In this document: in pieces, positions 23,646-34,262 of the stretch
Layout: each line of letters starts with the position of its first letter
How positions within the stretch are numbered: the first letter of the stretch is position 1
Program-made: the position numbers and the translations under genes
Source of the DNA: Ailanthus altissimus
Lineage: Eukaryota > Streptophyta > Magnoliopsida > Sapindales > Simaroubaceae
Assembly: GCA_946807835.1 (NCBI GenBank)
Contig: OX327704.1
Span: 4,030,001 to 4,094,000 of the forward strand
Reading direction: 5' to 3'
DNA length: 64,000 nucleotides
Notes under the pieces: model-generated
Database searches by the model: none
The model's input: the letters and a program-made list of their open reading frames with translations, nothing else
Told to the model about the DNA's origin: nothing

Positions 23646-24464
23646 ATGGATGAAATTCTAATGAATTTTAAAAAAGGTTTTCTCTCATTGCCTCAAAATG
23701 CCTTAAAAAAAATTTAACAAGTAAGATGTGAAAGATTAAGGTTATTAATGATTATTAATATACGTACTGATGTATGTTGGTTAATTGAAGCCAAAATTCG
23801 ATTGGTAGGCTACTTTTCAGACTCATTAATTTTCTACATGCCTAGTTTAGGTAAAAGCTCTTTTAAAAAAAAACGAATGGAAAAAAGATTAAGTGTATGT
23901 TACTAGTGTGCACGCATGACTTGCAATACACGTTGCCGCACTTTAGGAATGATATCTATAAATCGCAAAGATAAAATTAGATTCATTAAGGATGGCCTGA
24001 GTAAATAGTCTTTAAATGATATCTTATCGACTCTTGAGATGCATCCTAGTGGATATGTGCATATTGCAATTCGTAAATTATATGACATATTCTTAAAGGA
24101 ACATGAGTGGTACAGTCTTGGAAATCTGACTTTAAAAGACCTTATTTGTCAATTTATAAGAAAACTGGATGAAAAGCTTATCCCCGACCCATATAAGGCA
24201 TTTAAGCCGTTTCTTATCATAAAATCAGAGAAAGATGTGAGCCACAATCACAACTATTTGTACATATTTACTGTAGTAGTTATTTTTACATGTTTGATTT
24301 CAACCTCGAACGTCTTCTCCAACAACAACCAACCACTCATATTTGATTTTGAAAATTTTGCATTTAAAGCTCTATCTTATCCATTAACAACCTACTACCG
24401 ATATGACTTAAAAAAACCTTTTGGCTCTATAAATCCATTGCATTATTTTTGCATCTTCATATAA
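23646..24464 (+). pseudogene. Unidentified ORF in the extra-gene position of Z
   Basis: One frame starts at ATG 23646 and runs 272 codons to TAA, broken by only three stops (near 23715, 23901 and 24006), unusually open for this AT-rich decayed region. The middle is basic and Cys-rich (GKSSFKKKRMEKR, then CARMTCNTRC). It is followed by a helix-like acidic/basic stretch ending KLIPDPYKAF and by a hydrophobic segment (YLYIFTVVVIFTCLI) that could span a membrane. I recognise no family. The position between integrase and the 3' tail is where env-like or extra ORFs sit in some Athila/Tat elements. It might also be chance. Confidence 0.4.
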
Positions 24465-24485
24465 ATTCAAAATCATTCAAGGGAG
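24427..24485 (+). promoter_or_regulatory. TATA-like box and leader before the LOG-like frame
   Basis: CTATAAAT at 24427-24434 is followed by a 50-base A/T-rich leader and GGGAGATGG around the ATG at 24486. Spacing fits a plant core promoter, which would mean the captured gene brought its own promoter; this is inference. Confidence 0.25.
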
Positions 24486-25100
24486 ATGGTGAGTGTAACA
24501 ATAGAAGGAATATTAACTCGTAAATTTACAAAAATTTGTGTCGTCTGTGGATCCAGCCTTGAAAAAATTATAGAGTTTGTAGAATCAGCAGAAATCCTTG
24601 GTAAGGTGTTAAGTAAGAGAAAACTTCACTTAGTATATGGGGGAGATAGTCGCGGATTAATGGGATGTGTGGCAACAGCTACACAAAATAAAGACAATCG
24701 CGTTTTGGGTATTATACCGAAAGATCTAGCTATTGGAAATATTGTAGGAAAAATAATTAGGGATGAGTTGCAGGTATCATCAATGCAGTAGTGAATGTCT
24801 CTTATGCTTTGGAATGTTGATGCCTTCATAGCTCTACTTGGAGGTTTCAGAACTTTGGAGGAAATGTTTTAAATTCTCTCATTGGCACAATTGCAAATCC
24901 ACCAAAAACCCATTGGTTTATTAAATGTTGATGGTTTTTATAATGAGTTGTTATCTTTTCTTAACTATGTGATGAAAAAATAATTCATCTCATCTGCAGT
25001 ACGACGGATCCTCATTTCTGCTTCAACATTTGATCAGTTACTCGATGAATTACAAATTTTTATACCTCTATCTGATCCAACAATGCGTCAGATAGATTAG
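24486..25100 (+). pseudogene. LOG-like cytokinin phosphoribohydrolase homologue, intronless and interrupted
   Basis: One continuous frame of 204 codons from ATG to TAG, the normal LOG length, shows the family blocks in order: KICVVCGSS (residues 15-23), LVYGGDSRGLMG (50-61), VLGIIPK (75-81), DAFIAL (112-117), LGGFRTLEE (118-126), and KPIGLLNVDGFYNELLSF (139-156). LOG enzymes (lysine-decarboxylase-like Rossmann fold) release free cytokinin bases from nucleoside monophosphates in the cytosol. The catalytic PGGYGTLEE signature has become LGGFRTLEE and four in-frame stops interrupt the frame (two adjacent at 24789-24794, one near 24870, one near 24981), so it cannot be active. There is no frameshift and no intron, whereas plant LOG genes have several introns; this suggests capture through RNA. 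It lies between the Z integrase and the Z tail. Confidence 0.8.
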
Positions 25101-25644
25101 TATACTAATGACAGTGAAAAGAAACGCAAAATAGATTTGACACTTTGTCTGTAGCCTATCTACTTTTATGTTTTTTTAAGCATTTTATGTGGCTTATTTT
25201 ATTTTGTTACATGTTTTATTTTCAATAAAAGATGTTTCAAGTGATATCTTCTATACTAGACTCTTTCTATATTTTGACATTGAGAAAAATGTCTCAATCT
25301 GGTTAGGAGAAATATAGTTGATATATAATGTTAGTGTTAATTTTTTTTTCTATCACTTTGTTCTCTAAAAAAAAGTCATTATGAATAACGTGAGTAAAAT
25401 GTTCATTTATGCATTCTTGAGATGCATTCTAGTTCTAGAATAGCAGAGTAAGGAGTACCTTACTGAACTTTTGAAACATATTCTAATTGGTTTATTTTGA
25501 ATGCATGTTATGTATATTTGTTTGTTGCTTAAGTTTTTGGTAAATCTTGCTTAAATAAATTTGCTTTACTATCGAGGAATGATCTTAAAATTGATTAGTT
25601 TAAATCACTTTTTCTATCTAGGTTACTAAAGAATAACTTTTAAA
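25101..25644. other. Spacer between LOG-like frame and Z tail
   Basis: A 3'-UTR-like T-rich stretch with AATAAA at 25223-25228, 123 bases after the stop, then unassigned sequence. No gene seen. Confidence 0.4.
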
Positions 25645-26279
25645 ATTATTTCATGAGCATAATACTAAGCTTTGTGGTAAGATGGATGATTCAATATATA
25701 TAGCTAAAAGAATTTTCATGTTTAAGTATACATATTCTTTTCTAAACTCACACATCTTTAATTAGTAAGTGGAGTGGTTTGAGATAACAGTTTATGATCT
25801 TTCATTGATCTTTTGAAATGGTTAATTTTTGTTTGGAATGACATTATTTGGGATGAAAAATGATTTAGTTGCTTAGCTGAAGGATGATTAAAAAAACATT
25901 TGTACAGAAGTATTATGGTGAAATATTGCTCTTATTTTGTAATGATTTCTTATGTCTTCCAAAAAAAAAAGTAAATAAGTCAATTCAATTCAATTAAGTC
26001 TTCGTTCAATTTTAGAAGACAAAAGTCATTAGGAAGCAAGTTTATCACTGGCTCTCTATTCTCAAGATTCGTATAAAATAATTAAAGTCCTAAAGCTAGC
26101 ATGTGGCAAGAATGGTTTAACTCTAAACAATTAATTTTTTATCTTTGGATCAATGTTAGTTTGTTTATCTGTCCTTAAATGTAACATTTTCTTGAGCGAT
26201 TATTTATTTTTCAACTCCAAAAGTGCAATCATAACCTGTTAAACACTTATTCACCTGTGAGTATATGGAGTTGAGACTT
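25645..26279 (+). repeat. Non-coding tail of Z (second copy, truncated)
   Basis: This matches 18402-19030, including GATGGATGATTCAATATATA. It is cut at 26279 where the LTR of W starts, so the expected polypurine tract and LTR of Z are missing here. Confidence 0.8.
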
Positions 26280-27676
26280 TGATTGTTTATTTTAATGACC
26301 TAGCACAAGTGCACGCTTTTTGTATCAAATAATATAGGACTAAGTCCAGATTATCGATCCCACAGAGACTATTGTTTCTATTTTCTTCAATTGAATACTA
26401 AAATTACTCTACTTTACCTTTATCCAGACTAGCTTCAAGGATGGAGTTTAACTAACTATATTATTGCTATTGAACTGAACCTATTAAAATATTACAATTA
26501 CTTAGAGATAGAATTCACTCAATTGATAAGTAATCTAGGGTATCGACGCACCCCCTAGTAGTTCACTGAACCCTTTAACCCCTTAGTTATTTTCTTTTTT
26601 ATCAATTGATTGGCTAGACACTGATTTCATCATAAGCTTCTGTCGACAGTCAAATAATAATATCACACCCTAACAATTACCTATATGTCTATGGTAATCC
26701 GAATAAGATGCAACTCATTAAGATTAAGTCTAATCAAACCATACATGCCACCTAGGTATATGTTTATCCTAGATGAAACTCATAGATATTACCCTATGAT
26801 CATGTATCAATCTACCATAGGCTAAACACATGATTCCTTTCATCAAAGTTATCATGGTTCCTAAACAATCAAAATAGTGATCAAGTATAATGAAAGCATT
26901 AAGCATAGATAGATTGAATCAATTAAGGGATAAAATTTCATAACTAGGAGATTAAAAGAATCAATTACATACTAGGTTCAATGACGTCTAACCCTAGATT
27001 AAAAGAAATTAGCCCATGTTCAAAACAAGAATATCAAAACAAATGTATGAAAATATAATGAATGAAATCATCTCTTAAAAATAAGGAATAAAACAAAATA
27101 AATGATGTCCTGAGTTGTTCTTCTTCCTCTTATCTTGATTGCTCAAGAGTTGATACTCCAATCTTCAATCTTCAATAACTTCACCTTGATCTCTTGGTTT
27201 GAATGTGTGTTTGTTGTTTGTGTTATTTTCCTTGCTAGGTCTCTTTATTTTTGCCTCAAAAGAGTGTTTTTGTTGCTTTGAGAAACCCTAGGCACGAGGA
27301 GCTTCATATCCCCCTTCAATAGGCGAGTTTAGAAAGGTATTTAAACATCCGCACAGGCGCCGCGGTGCTGGGGGCTCAGCGCCACGGCACTGGGCACGAG
27401 TACAGGTCTGTCAAGATGTCAACAAGTGCCGCGGTGCTTACACGCTATTCTGGGCGCCACGGCGCCCAGCCACCTGCTGCTGCGCTACTTTCGTATTTTG
27501 AGCGTAACGTCTTCGTTTGACGTCCGATTTGCCTCTCGTTTATTCCTATGCATCACATTTTTTGTTATGCATCTGTTTATGATCAGAAAACACAATTAAA
27601 TATTCAAATACCTATGATGTGGAGTAAAATACAAAAGCTAAGTACAAATCCTACTAGTACTTTTATACCCCTATCA
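26280..27676 (-). mobile_element. 3' LTR of gypsy element W (1397 bp)
   Basis: Read on the minus strand it starts TGATAGGGGTATAAAAG at 27676 and ends AAACAATCA at 26280. It is nearly identical to 32094-33350 apart from the GC-rich array; by eye the first 550 bases differ at only a dozen or so positions, so W looks like one of the youngest insertions here. A TATA-like TTTAAATA lies at 27345-27338, with four GC-rich palindromic units upstream of it at 27474-27355. Confidence 0.9.
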
Positions 27677-29358
27677 AATACCCCCAAACTTAAGACTTTG
27701 CTCATCCTCAAGCAAAACGAAGAAAAACATTCACAATTTATTCATGACTCAAAAAATAAAAATTAAAAACTAAAAATAAGCTCAAGTTGATTAGATGATC
27801 AATATCGTTGTCTCAAAAGCTGTGAAAAATAGCACAAGGCACTTTAGAAATCAATAAATAACTTTCAACAATCCTCATACCATTGATCAAGTACTTCATT
27901 CTCCCTTGTTAATGATCACTTATGTGTGTGTGTAATAAGCAAGAAATTAGCTAATTAGAACATAGATTTACTCAATACTTAAGAAAGTACATAAAGATGA
28001 TATCTCGGCATAGTTTCAATTATAACACTACCATAAGCTTGTTTTTCATACTACTCTCCACTAATGTAGAAATACACATGTCTAGGGATCTATTTAGGAC
28101 TTTATTAGCTTGTAATGTAAGGCTAAGGTAAAGGTGGGTTATAAAGATATATATAAAGTGCAAATCACACCATTAACACTTAGACTTTACTCAGAAACCT
28201 CTTGATTCCTTCTCCTCCTTGATTATTCATCTCTTCCCCAAAACTTATGCTATTCCTATTTTTCTTTTAATCCCTTTTACAAAGAATTTCTTCTTTTTCT
28301 TAAGCTGGGGGTATTATGCATTTAAACATTTCTTTTTCTTTTTCTTTTTTTTATGTACCACCAAACTTAGAATGATATGTACATTCAAGACTTATTACTT
28401 TTCATTGTAGTACTCTTCTTTCATACATTCACAACCTTCTTCATTTTAAGAATATTTCTAAGTAAACTCAAGGTTTATGGTGCTACCAGTAGATTTTAGA
28501 GTAAGTAAACTCAAATTCTTTAAGCTTGTAATGTGGTTAAATAGAAAAAATGGTTAATTAGGCTCAAACAGGGTGACTAGGGATAAATATACATATAAGG
28601 TAGGCTCAAAAAGGCTCAAATGGTCCAAATATGGCCTAATGTCATTTCCCTAAGCATGTGAATTCTAGGATTTTGCCTCAAGTAGTAATCAAGCAAGTTC
28701 TAGAGTGTTGGTCTTCAAGACTGTGGTGTACTACTTAAGCATGAATAACTCTATGCAAAATAATTCAACTAATACATGCTTGTTTTAATGTGCTCAAGAA
28801 TAAGTAATCAAAAATAAGCTTGAATTCAATCCAAGATTCATAATATAAGAATTATCTCAAGCCTCTATTATTTCCTAAAGGCTTGTGAAAATAAATTCAG
28901 CCAATATTTTATTTCTTATCATGGACTAATGATCATCATCTCAACTAAAACTTAACAACCTAAAAAAATTTGCTATTTGCTTCACAAGACAACCAACCAA
29001 TATAAGCAGCAAAATAAACACAATAAAGTGTGTTTCCCACCCCCAAACGTAAATTAGACATTGTCCTCAATGTCTAAAAATAAATTTAAAAGTAAGAGAA
29101 ACTCCCCTGGTAACTGAAGTTAAAGCAGTACAGCATTGTGTTCTATTGAATGTGAATGCGGTTCTCTTTGCTTCCAACGCTTGAACTTGCTCATACTACT
29201 TCATTGAATGCTTGAATTGCTGATTTATTCCTACAAAAAAAAATAAACTAACATAACTAAAACTGAAAATAAGCTAATAAAAATAAAATTTTACTTGGGT
29301 TGCCTCCCAATAAGCGCTTGATTTAACGTCGTCGGCTTGACGAGGCTCTTTCTACTCT
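27677..29358 (-). repeat. Non-coding tail of W with polypurine tract
   Basis: Between the protease stop and the 3' LTR lie 1.7 kb without coding signal. On the minus strand it includes GAGGACAATGTCTAATTTAC near 29060 and ends in AAGTTTGGGGGTATT (polypurine tract) immediately before the LTR. The same landmarks occur in Y (34324-35698) and V (near 42670-39630). Confidence 0.75.
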
Positions 29359-30390
29359 TTATGGAGGATAATCGTTAATAGTAGAAGCATCTTTGAATAT
29401 AAGTTTGCTGGGCTTCTGCTCATTTGGCTTCCACATTCTTGCACTTAGACCTCGGGTAGCAACGTGTTCTTCTTTCTTGTGTTTATCCGAAAAGACTTGA
29501 GTCTTAGACCGGTGAAATGTTTCTCTTGTGGCATTTTCTTCTATCCTCTCATCAAACTGCTGCTTCTTCTTCTTCTTTCTTCTCCTTCTATGCCTTAACA
29601 CATTCTTTTTAATGTGAGGGTTTAATATCTCTATGTCTTTGAGTTCTTTAGTGTTTAGGTGCACCACATCAATATTACAACAGTCTTCACCTTTATCTGG
29701 CAACTTAATTTCCTTGAAGACTTTAAATGTTGTAGTGTCATCGTGTATCCTCATGGTCATCTCCCCTTTTTGAATATCAATGATTGTATCTCTTGTAGCT
29801 AAGAAGGGTCTTCCAAGGATGATAGGGATCTCTTTATCTTCTTCCATGTCTAGAACAATGAAATCGGCGGGGAAGATGAATTTATTCACCTTTACTAGCA
29901 CGTCTTCAATAATTCCCTTCGGGTAGGCAAGAGAGCGATCAATAAGTTGAAGTGTGATATTGATCAATTTTGCTTCTCTCAAACCTAGTTTGTTGTAGAT
30001 GAAAATGGGCATGAGATTAATGCTCGCTCCTAGATCCCATAGGGCTCTACCAAGATCATGATTGCCAATGAAGCACGGTATGGTAAATCTCCCAGGATCT
30101 TTAAGTTTATGAGGTAGCTTTTTCTGAAGAATAACGCTACATGCTTCTGTCAATGCCACTGTCTCATAATCCTCTAGTTTCATCTTCTTAGCAAGAATGT
30201 TCCTCATGAACTTGACATAACTAGGCATTTGTTCAAGCGCATCTGCAAAAGGGAGATTAATATGTAATTTCTTAAAAACATCAAGAAATTTAAAGAATTG
30301 CTTATCTAATCTCTTATTTTGCAGCCTCTGTGGAAATGGTGGAGGAGGTGTGAATGACTGTCAGGGCTGTTTCTGTACATTTTCTGCACT
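29359..30390 (-). pseudogene. W protease (retropepsin) region
   Basis: A 289-codon open frame (30228-29359) follows an upstream proline-rich block. It contains a KKLPHKLKDPGRF stretch, the active-site block LWDLGASINLMP near residue 65, FIVLDMEEDKEIPIILGRPF and a strongly basic RRRRKKKKK run near residues 215-224. The order is that of Athila/Tat protease, which cuts gag polyprotein. The frame ends at a stop at 29359 with no reverse transcriptase behind it, so W encodes gag and protease only. This is the longest intact frame in the window. Confidence 0.85.
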
Positions 30391-31947
30391 TGTATGATGT
30401 TCATCTTTCTTTTCTATACTTTCAGGATTTCCTTGCTACAATTTTTCAATTTCAGCACTTGTTTTGCACCTCTGTAACCTTTGAGGAAAAGGAATAGGTG
30501 GTCCATATGGTTGCACATTTTCTTGTTGATCAACCCTTTCATTTTCCTTCATATTTTGAAGTGGTGTTAGTAGTGTGCCATTATGTAAGATCTTACCACT
30601 TCGTAAGTTGACTGCTTGGCATTGCTCTACACTTCCTTTTGGATTAGCTTCAGTATTGCTCGGTAAAGTTCCTTGAGGTCGATTATTTAATGCTGCAGCA
30701 AGTTGCCCTATTTGAGTCTCTAGATTTTTCAAAGATGCAGAATGATTTTGTAGAATAGCATTATTCGACTTCATGTACTGCATAAACATATCTTCCAAGG
30801 ATGCTTTCATCTCCTGTGGGGGATGAAATTCGGGTGGGTTTGGTTTAAGTTGCTGGCCTTAGTTGCCACTCTAAGAAAAATTTGGATGATTTTTCCACCT
30901 CAGATTATAGTAATTTAAATGTGGATTATTCTGCTATCTATTATGGTTCTCCACATAGTTTGCTGACTCCATGCATTACCCATTCAAATGATTATCGCCA
31001 CAGAAGTCACAAGTCACAATCTGGGTCTTGATAGCATTCATAGAATCAAACCTCTTGGTTAATATGTTGATCTGCGCAGCCAATGCATTAAATGCATCAA
31101 TCTCATGAACTCCAACAACCTTCCTTGGTGTGACTCTTTTAGCAGGCCATCGATAGCTATTAAATGTCATCTCATCTAATAACTCATATGCTTCATCTGT
31201 GAACTTATTCATCAAAGCTTCTCCAGCAATGGAATCGATAATTGTCCTTAAATGACCCACTAGCCCATTGTAGAACGTCTGAACTAATAACCATTTCGGA
31301 ACTCCATGATGGGGACACTTCCTCAACACGTCCTTGAATCATTCCCATGCTTTGTATAATGACTCACCTTTAATCTGCACAAATGAGGTGATGTCATTCC
31401 TCATCTTAGCTGTCTTCGCTGGTGGGAAAAACTTCGCCAAGAACTTCTATGCGAGATTATCCCACGTTGATATAAATCCTGATGGTAATGACATCAACCA
31501 GCTCTTGGCCTTATCCCTCAATGAGAAAGGGAATAGTCGTAACCTGATGGCATCATCTGAAACCCCATTGAACTTGAATGTACTGCAAATCTCCAAAATG
31601 TTTACGATATGCATGTTAGGATCATCAATGGGAGCTCCACTGAATTGTACAGACTCTTTAAGCATCTAAATAGTACTTGGCTTGATTTCAAAGTTGTTTG
31701 CATGAATAGTGGGGCACCTAATACTAGACTGAATGCCTTCTGTTGTAGGAACAGCATAATCCCTTAACGATCTCTGCAGATTCATAGGCTCAAACACTGG
31801 ATTATCGATGTTGTCGTGATTCTCTGCCATGTTTTTATTTTGATGTTGTTCTCTACGAAGTCTCCGAAATGTTTCTTTCAATCTCAGGATCAAAAGATGT
31901 TGAATCTTCACTCTTGGTTCTTCGCATGAACTGTCAAAATAAAACAA
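30391..31947 (-). pseudogene. W gag, interrupted by stops
   Basis: The probable start is the ATG at 31830 (MAENHDNIDNP); an in-frame ATG at 31947 precedes it. Capsid blocks are SVQFSGAPIDDPNMHIVNIL, RLFPFSLRDKAKSWLMSLP (31550), KFLAKFFPPAKT, RKCPHHGVPKWLLVQTFYNG (31320) and NKFTDEAYELLDEM. A zinc knuckle CDFCGDNHLNG-C follows (31012-30973) in which the residue before the last Cys is a TAA. Then comes a Gln/Asn-rich spacer with LETQIGQLAAALNNRPQG. About seven stops break an otherwise continuous gag. It would package the element RNA if supplied intact. Confidence 0.85.
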
Positions 31948-32070
31948 AACAAAAAATACAAGTGGTGACTAGAACGAAAAAAGAATTATAATAAAAATGC
32001 AATAAAATAAATCTGAAGTAAAAGTAAGATAGTATGGTATTAGTATCAATCTAAGATTAGATAAAATAGT

Positions 32071-32087
32071 CCCCGGCAACGGCGCCA
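32071..32087 (-). other. Primer-binding site of W
   Basis: On the minus strand TGGCGCCGTTGCCGGGG follows the LTR end after a few bases, a perfect form of the site typical of Athila/Tat gypsy elements. Confidence 0.95.
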
Positions 32088-32093
32088 AAAACT

Positions 32094-33350
32094 TGATTGT
32101 CTATTTTAATGACCTAGCACAAGTGCACGCTTTTTGTATCAAGTAATATAGGACTAAGTCCAGATTATCGATCCCACAGAGACTATTGTTTCTATTTTCT
32201 TCAATTGAATACTAAAATTACTCTACTTTACCTTTATCTAGACTAGCTTTAAGGATGGAGTTTAACTAACTATATTATTGCTATTGAACTGAACCTATTA
32301 AAATATTACAATTACTTAGAGATAGAATTCACTCAATTGATAAGTAATCTAGGGTATCGACGCACCCCCTAGTAGTTCACTGAACCCTTTAACCCCTTAG
32401 TTATTTTCCGTTTTATCAATTGATTAGCTAGACACTGATTTCATCATAAGCTTCTATCGACAGTCGAATGATAATATCACACCCTAACAATTACCTATAT
32501 GTCTATGGTAATCCGAATAAGATGCAACTCATTAAGATTAAGTCTAATCAAACCATACATGCCACCTAGGTATATGTTTATCCTAGATGGAACTCATAGA
32601 TATTACCATATGATCATATATCAATCTACCATAGGCTAAACACATGATTCCTTTCATCAAAGTTATCATGGTTCCTAAACAATCAAAATAGTGATCAAGT
32701 ATAATGAAAGCATTAAGCATAGATAGATTGAATCAATTAAGGGATAAAATTTCATAACTAGGAGATTAAAAGAATCAATTACATACTAGGTTCAATGACG
32801 TCTAACCCTAGATCAAAATAAATTAGCCCATGTTCAAAACAAGAATATCAAAACAAATGTATGAAAATATAATGACTGAAATCATCTCTTAAAAGTAAGG
32901 AATAAAACAAAATAAGTGATGCCCTGAGTTGTTCTTCTTCCTCTTGTCTTGATTGCTCAAGAGTTGATACTCCAATCTTCAATCTTCAATACCTTCACCT
33001 TGATCTCTTGGTTTGAATGTGTGTTTGTTGCTTGTGTTATTCTCCTTGCTTGGTCTCTTTAGTTTTGCCTCAAAAGAGTGTTTTTGTTGCTTTGAGAAAC
33101 CCTAGGCACGAGGAGCTTCATATCCCCCTTCAATAGGCGAGTTTAGAAGGGTATTTAAACATTCGCACTAGGCACGAGTACAGGTCTATCAAGACATTGA
33201 CGAGCGCCGCAGCACTCACACGCTGTTCTGGGCGCTGCGGCACTCAGATCTGGGCGCCGCGGCGCCCAGCCACCTGCTGCTGCGCTACTTTCGTATTTTG
33301 AGCGTACCTTCTTCGTTTGACGTCCGATTTGCCTCCCGTTTATTCCTATG
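32094..33350 (-). mobile_element. 5' LTR of W, truncated at its outer end
   Basis: It matches 26280-27550 closely, but the last 125 or so bases expected at the outer (U3) end are missing and are replaced from 33351 by R-type LTR sequence. Its GC-rich array (33165-33274) has lost one block of about 36 bases and gained one unit of about 22 bases relative to the partner LTR. Confidence 0.9.
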
Positions 33351-34262
33351 CGTGAGTATAGAACTTTAGGGTTACCATTGGTACAGTTTAGAAAGAAAAT
33401 GGCCGAGCAAGGACTTTACTAGTTTTCAATTTACTGATAGCATTTATGCATTTATATGCACACGGCAGTTATTGTGTTATACAAATTTTGGATATTATTT
33501 TTCAAAGACGTAGATAAAATCCGTTCGGCAAGATTTCATCAGCATATACAGCTTTGCATCAGTTTTAAAAGTATGATTTATGCATGAACTTTAGAATTTG
33601 CTATCTATGCATAATGTTATTTTATTTGAAATCTAAATTGCACTCACTGAGCTCCTTTAGCTCACTTCATTTTGTATTTTATATTTTCTAAACCCCCTTC
33701 CTAGGTGCAGGTTTCGGGAAACAAGCTGCTGATTCTCTTATTGCCGAGTAGTGGACCAAATCTGAAGATTATTTTTGTATCTGTAAAGTGCTAAATAGCA
33801 CCCTTTACTTTATGCATAGTAGTTATAGGCATGTATATTTGTATGTATATATTGAACCAACAAGAAGAGATTTTGATATTATGATGATCGTTTTTGCTTT
33901 TTATGAGTATGCTCATTTTGTGATTCAAATGAAACTATTGAGTTGTGTTGGATTTGATTTGGAAAGGACCAGAGGTCCGAATTGATAGTATTGAGAAGTG
34001 TTTGAAATAGAAGTGAAATTTCTTAGCATGTTTTATATGGATTTTTCGAAAAACAAGGGAAACTCTGCCCGTTTTTTGTTTAAAATTTCGGTGTCATTTT
34101 CATGTATATTACAAGATTTTCTCAATAGTAGCAAGAACTAAAAAGGGGTTCGCCTCGCAAAAATTTCTCAACTTACCTAGTTATATTATGAGGAACTTCC
34201 ATCGAGGTGCTCGGCAGGGTTGCTGGGACCTACAGTAGAGGGTCTCGGGGTGGATCCTATCA
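33351..34262 (+). mobile_element. R-type gypsy LTR fragment (3' third)
   Basis: The 912 bases closely match 56606-57534. Shared landmarks are CGTGAGTATAGA at the left, the TCACTGAGCTCCTTTAGCTC palindrome in the middle, and TCCTATCA at the right end. The CACTGAGCT...AGCTCA block and a GGTCGGGTCC-type end resemble LTRs of plant chromovirus-type gypsy elements; that assignment is from memory. The left edge abuts the broken W LTR. Confidence 0.7.

Noticed and set aside
23903..24088. Minus-strand 61-codon ORF
   Set aside because: Shadow of the plus-strand unidentified frame at 23646-24464.
31334..31669. 111-codon plus-strand ORF
   Set aside because: Antisense of the W gag capsid region.
32071..32087. 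tRNA gene suggested by tRNA-complementary sequence
   Set aside because: The PBS motifs (also at 15794, 41116 and 58789) are short complements next to LTR ends, without a tRNA body; no tRNA or rRNA gene was recognised by eye.
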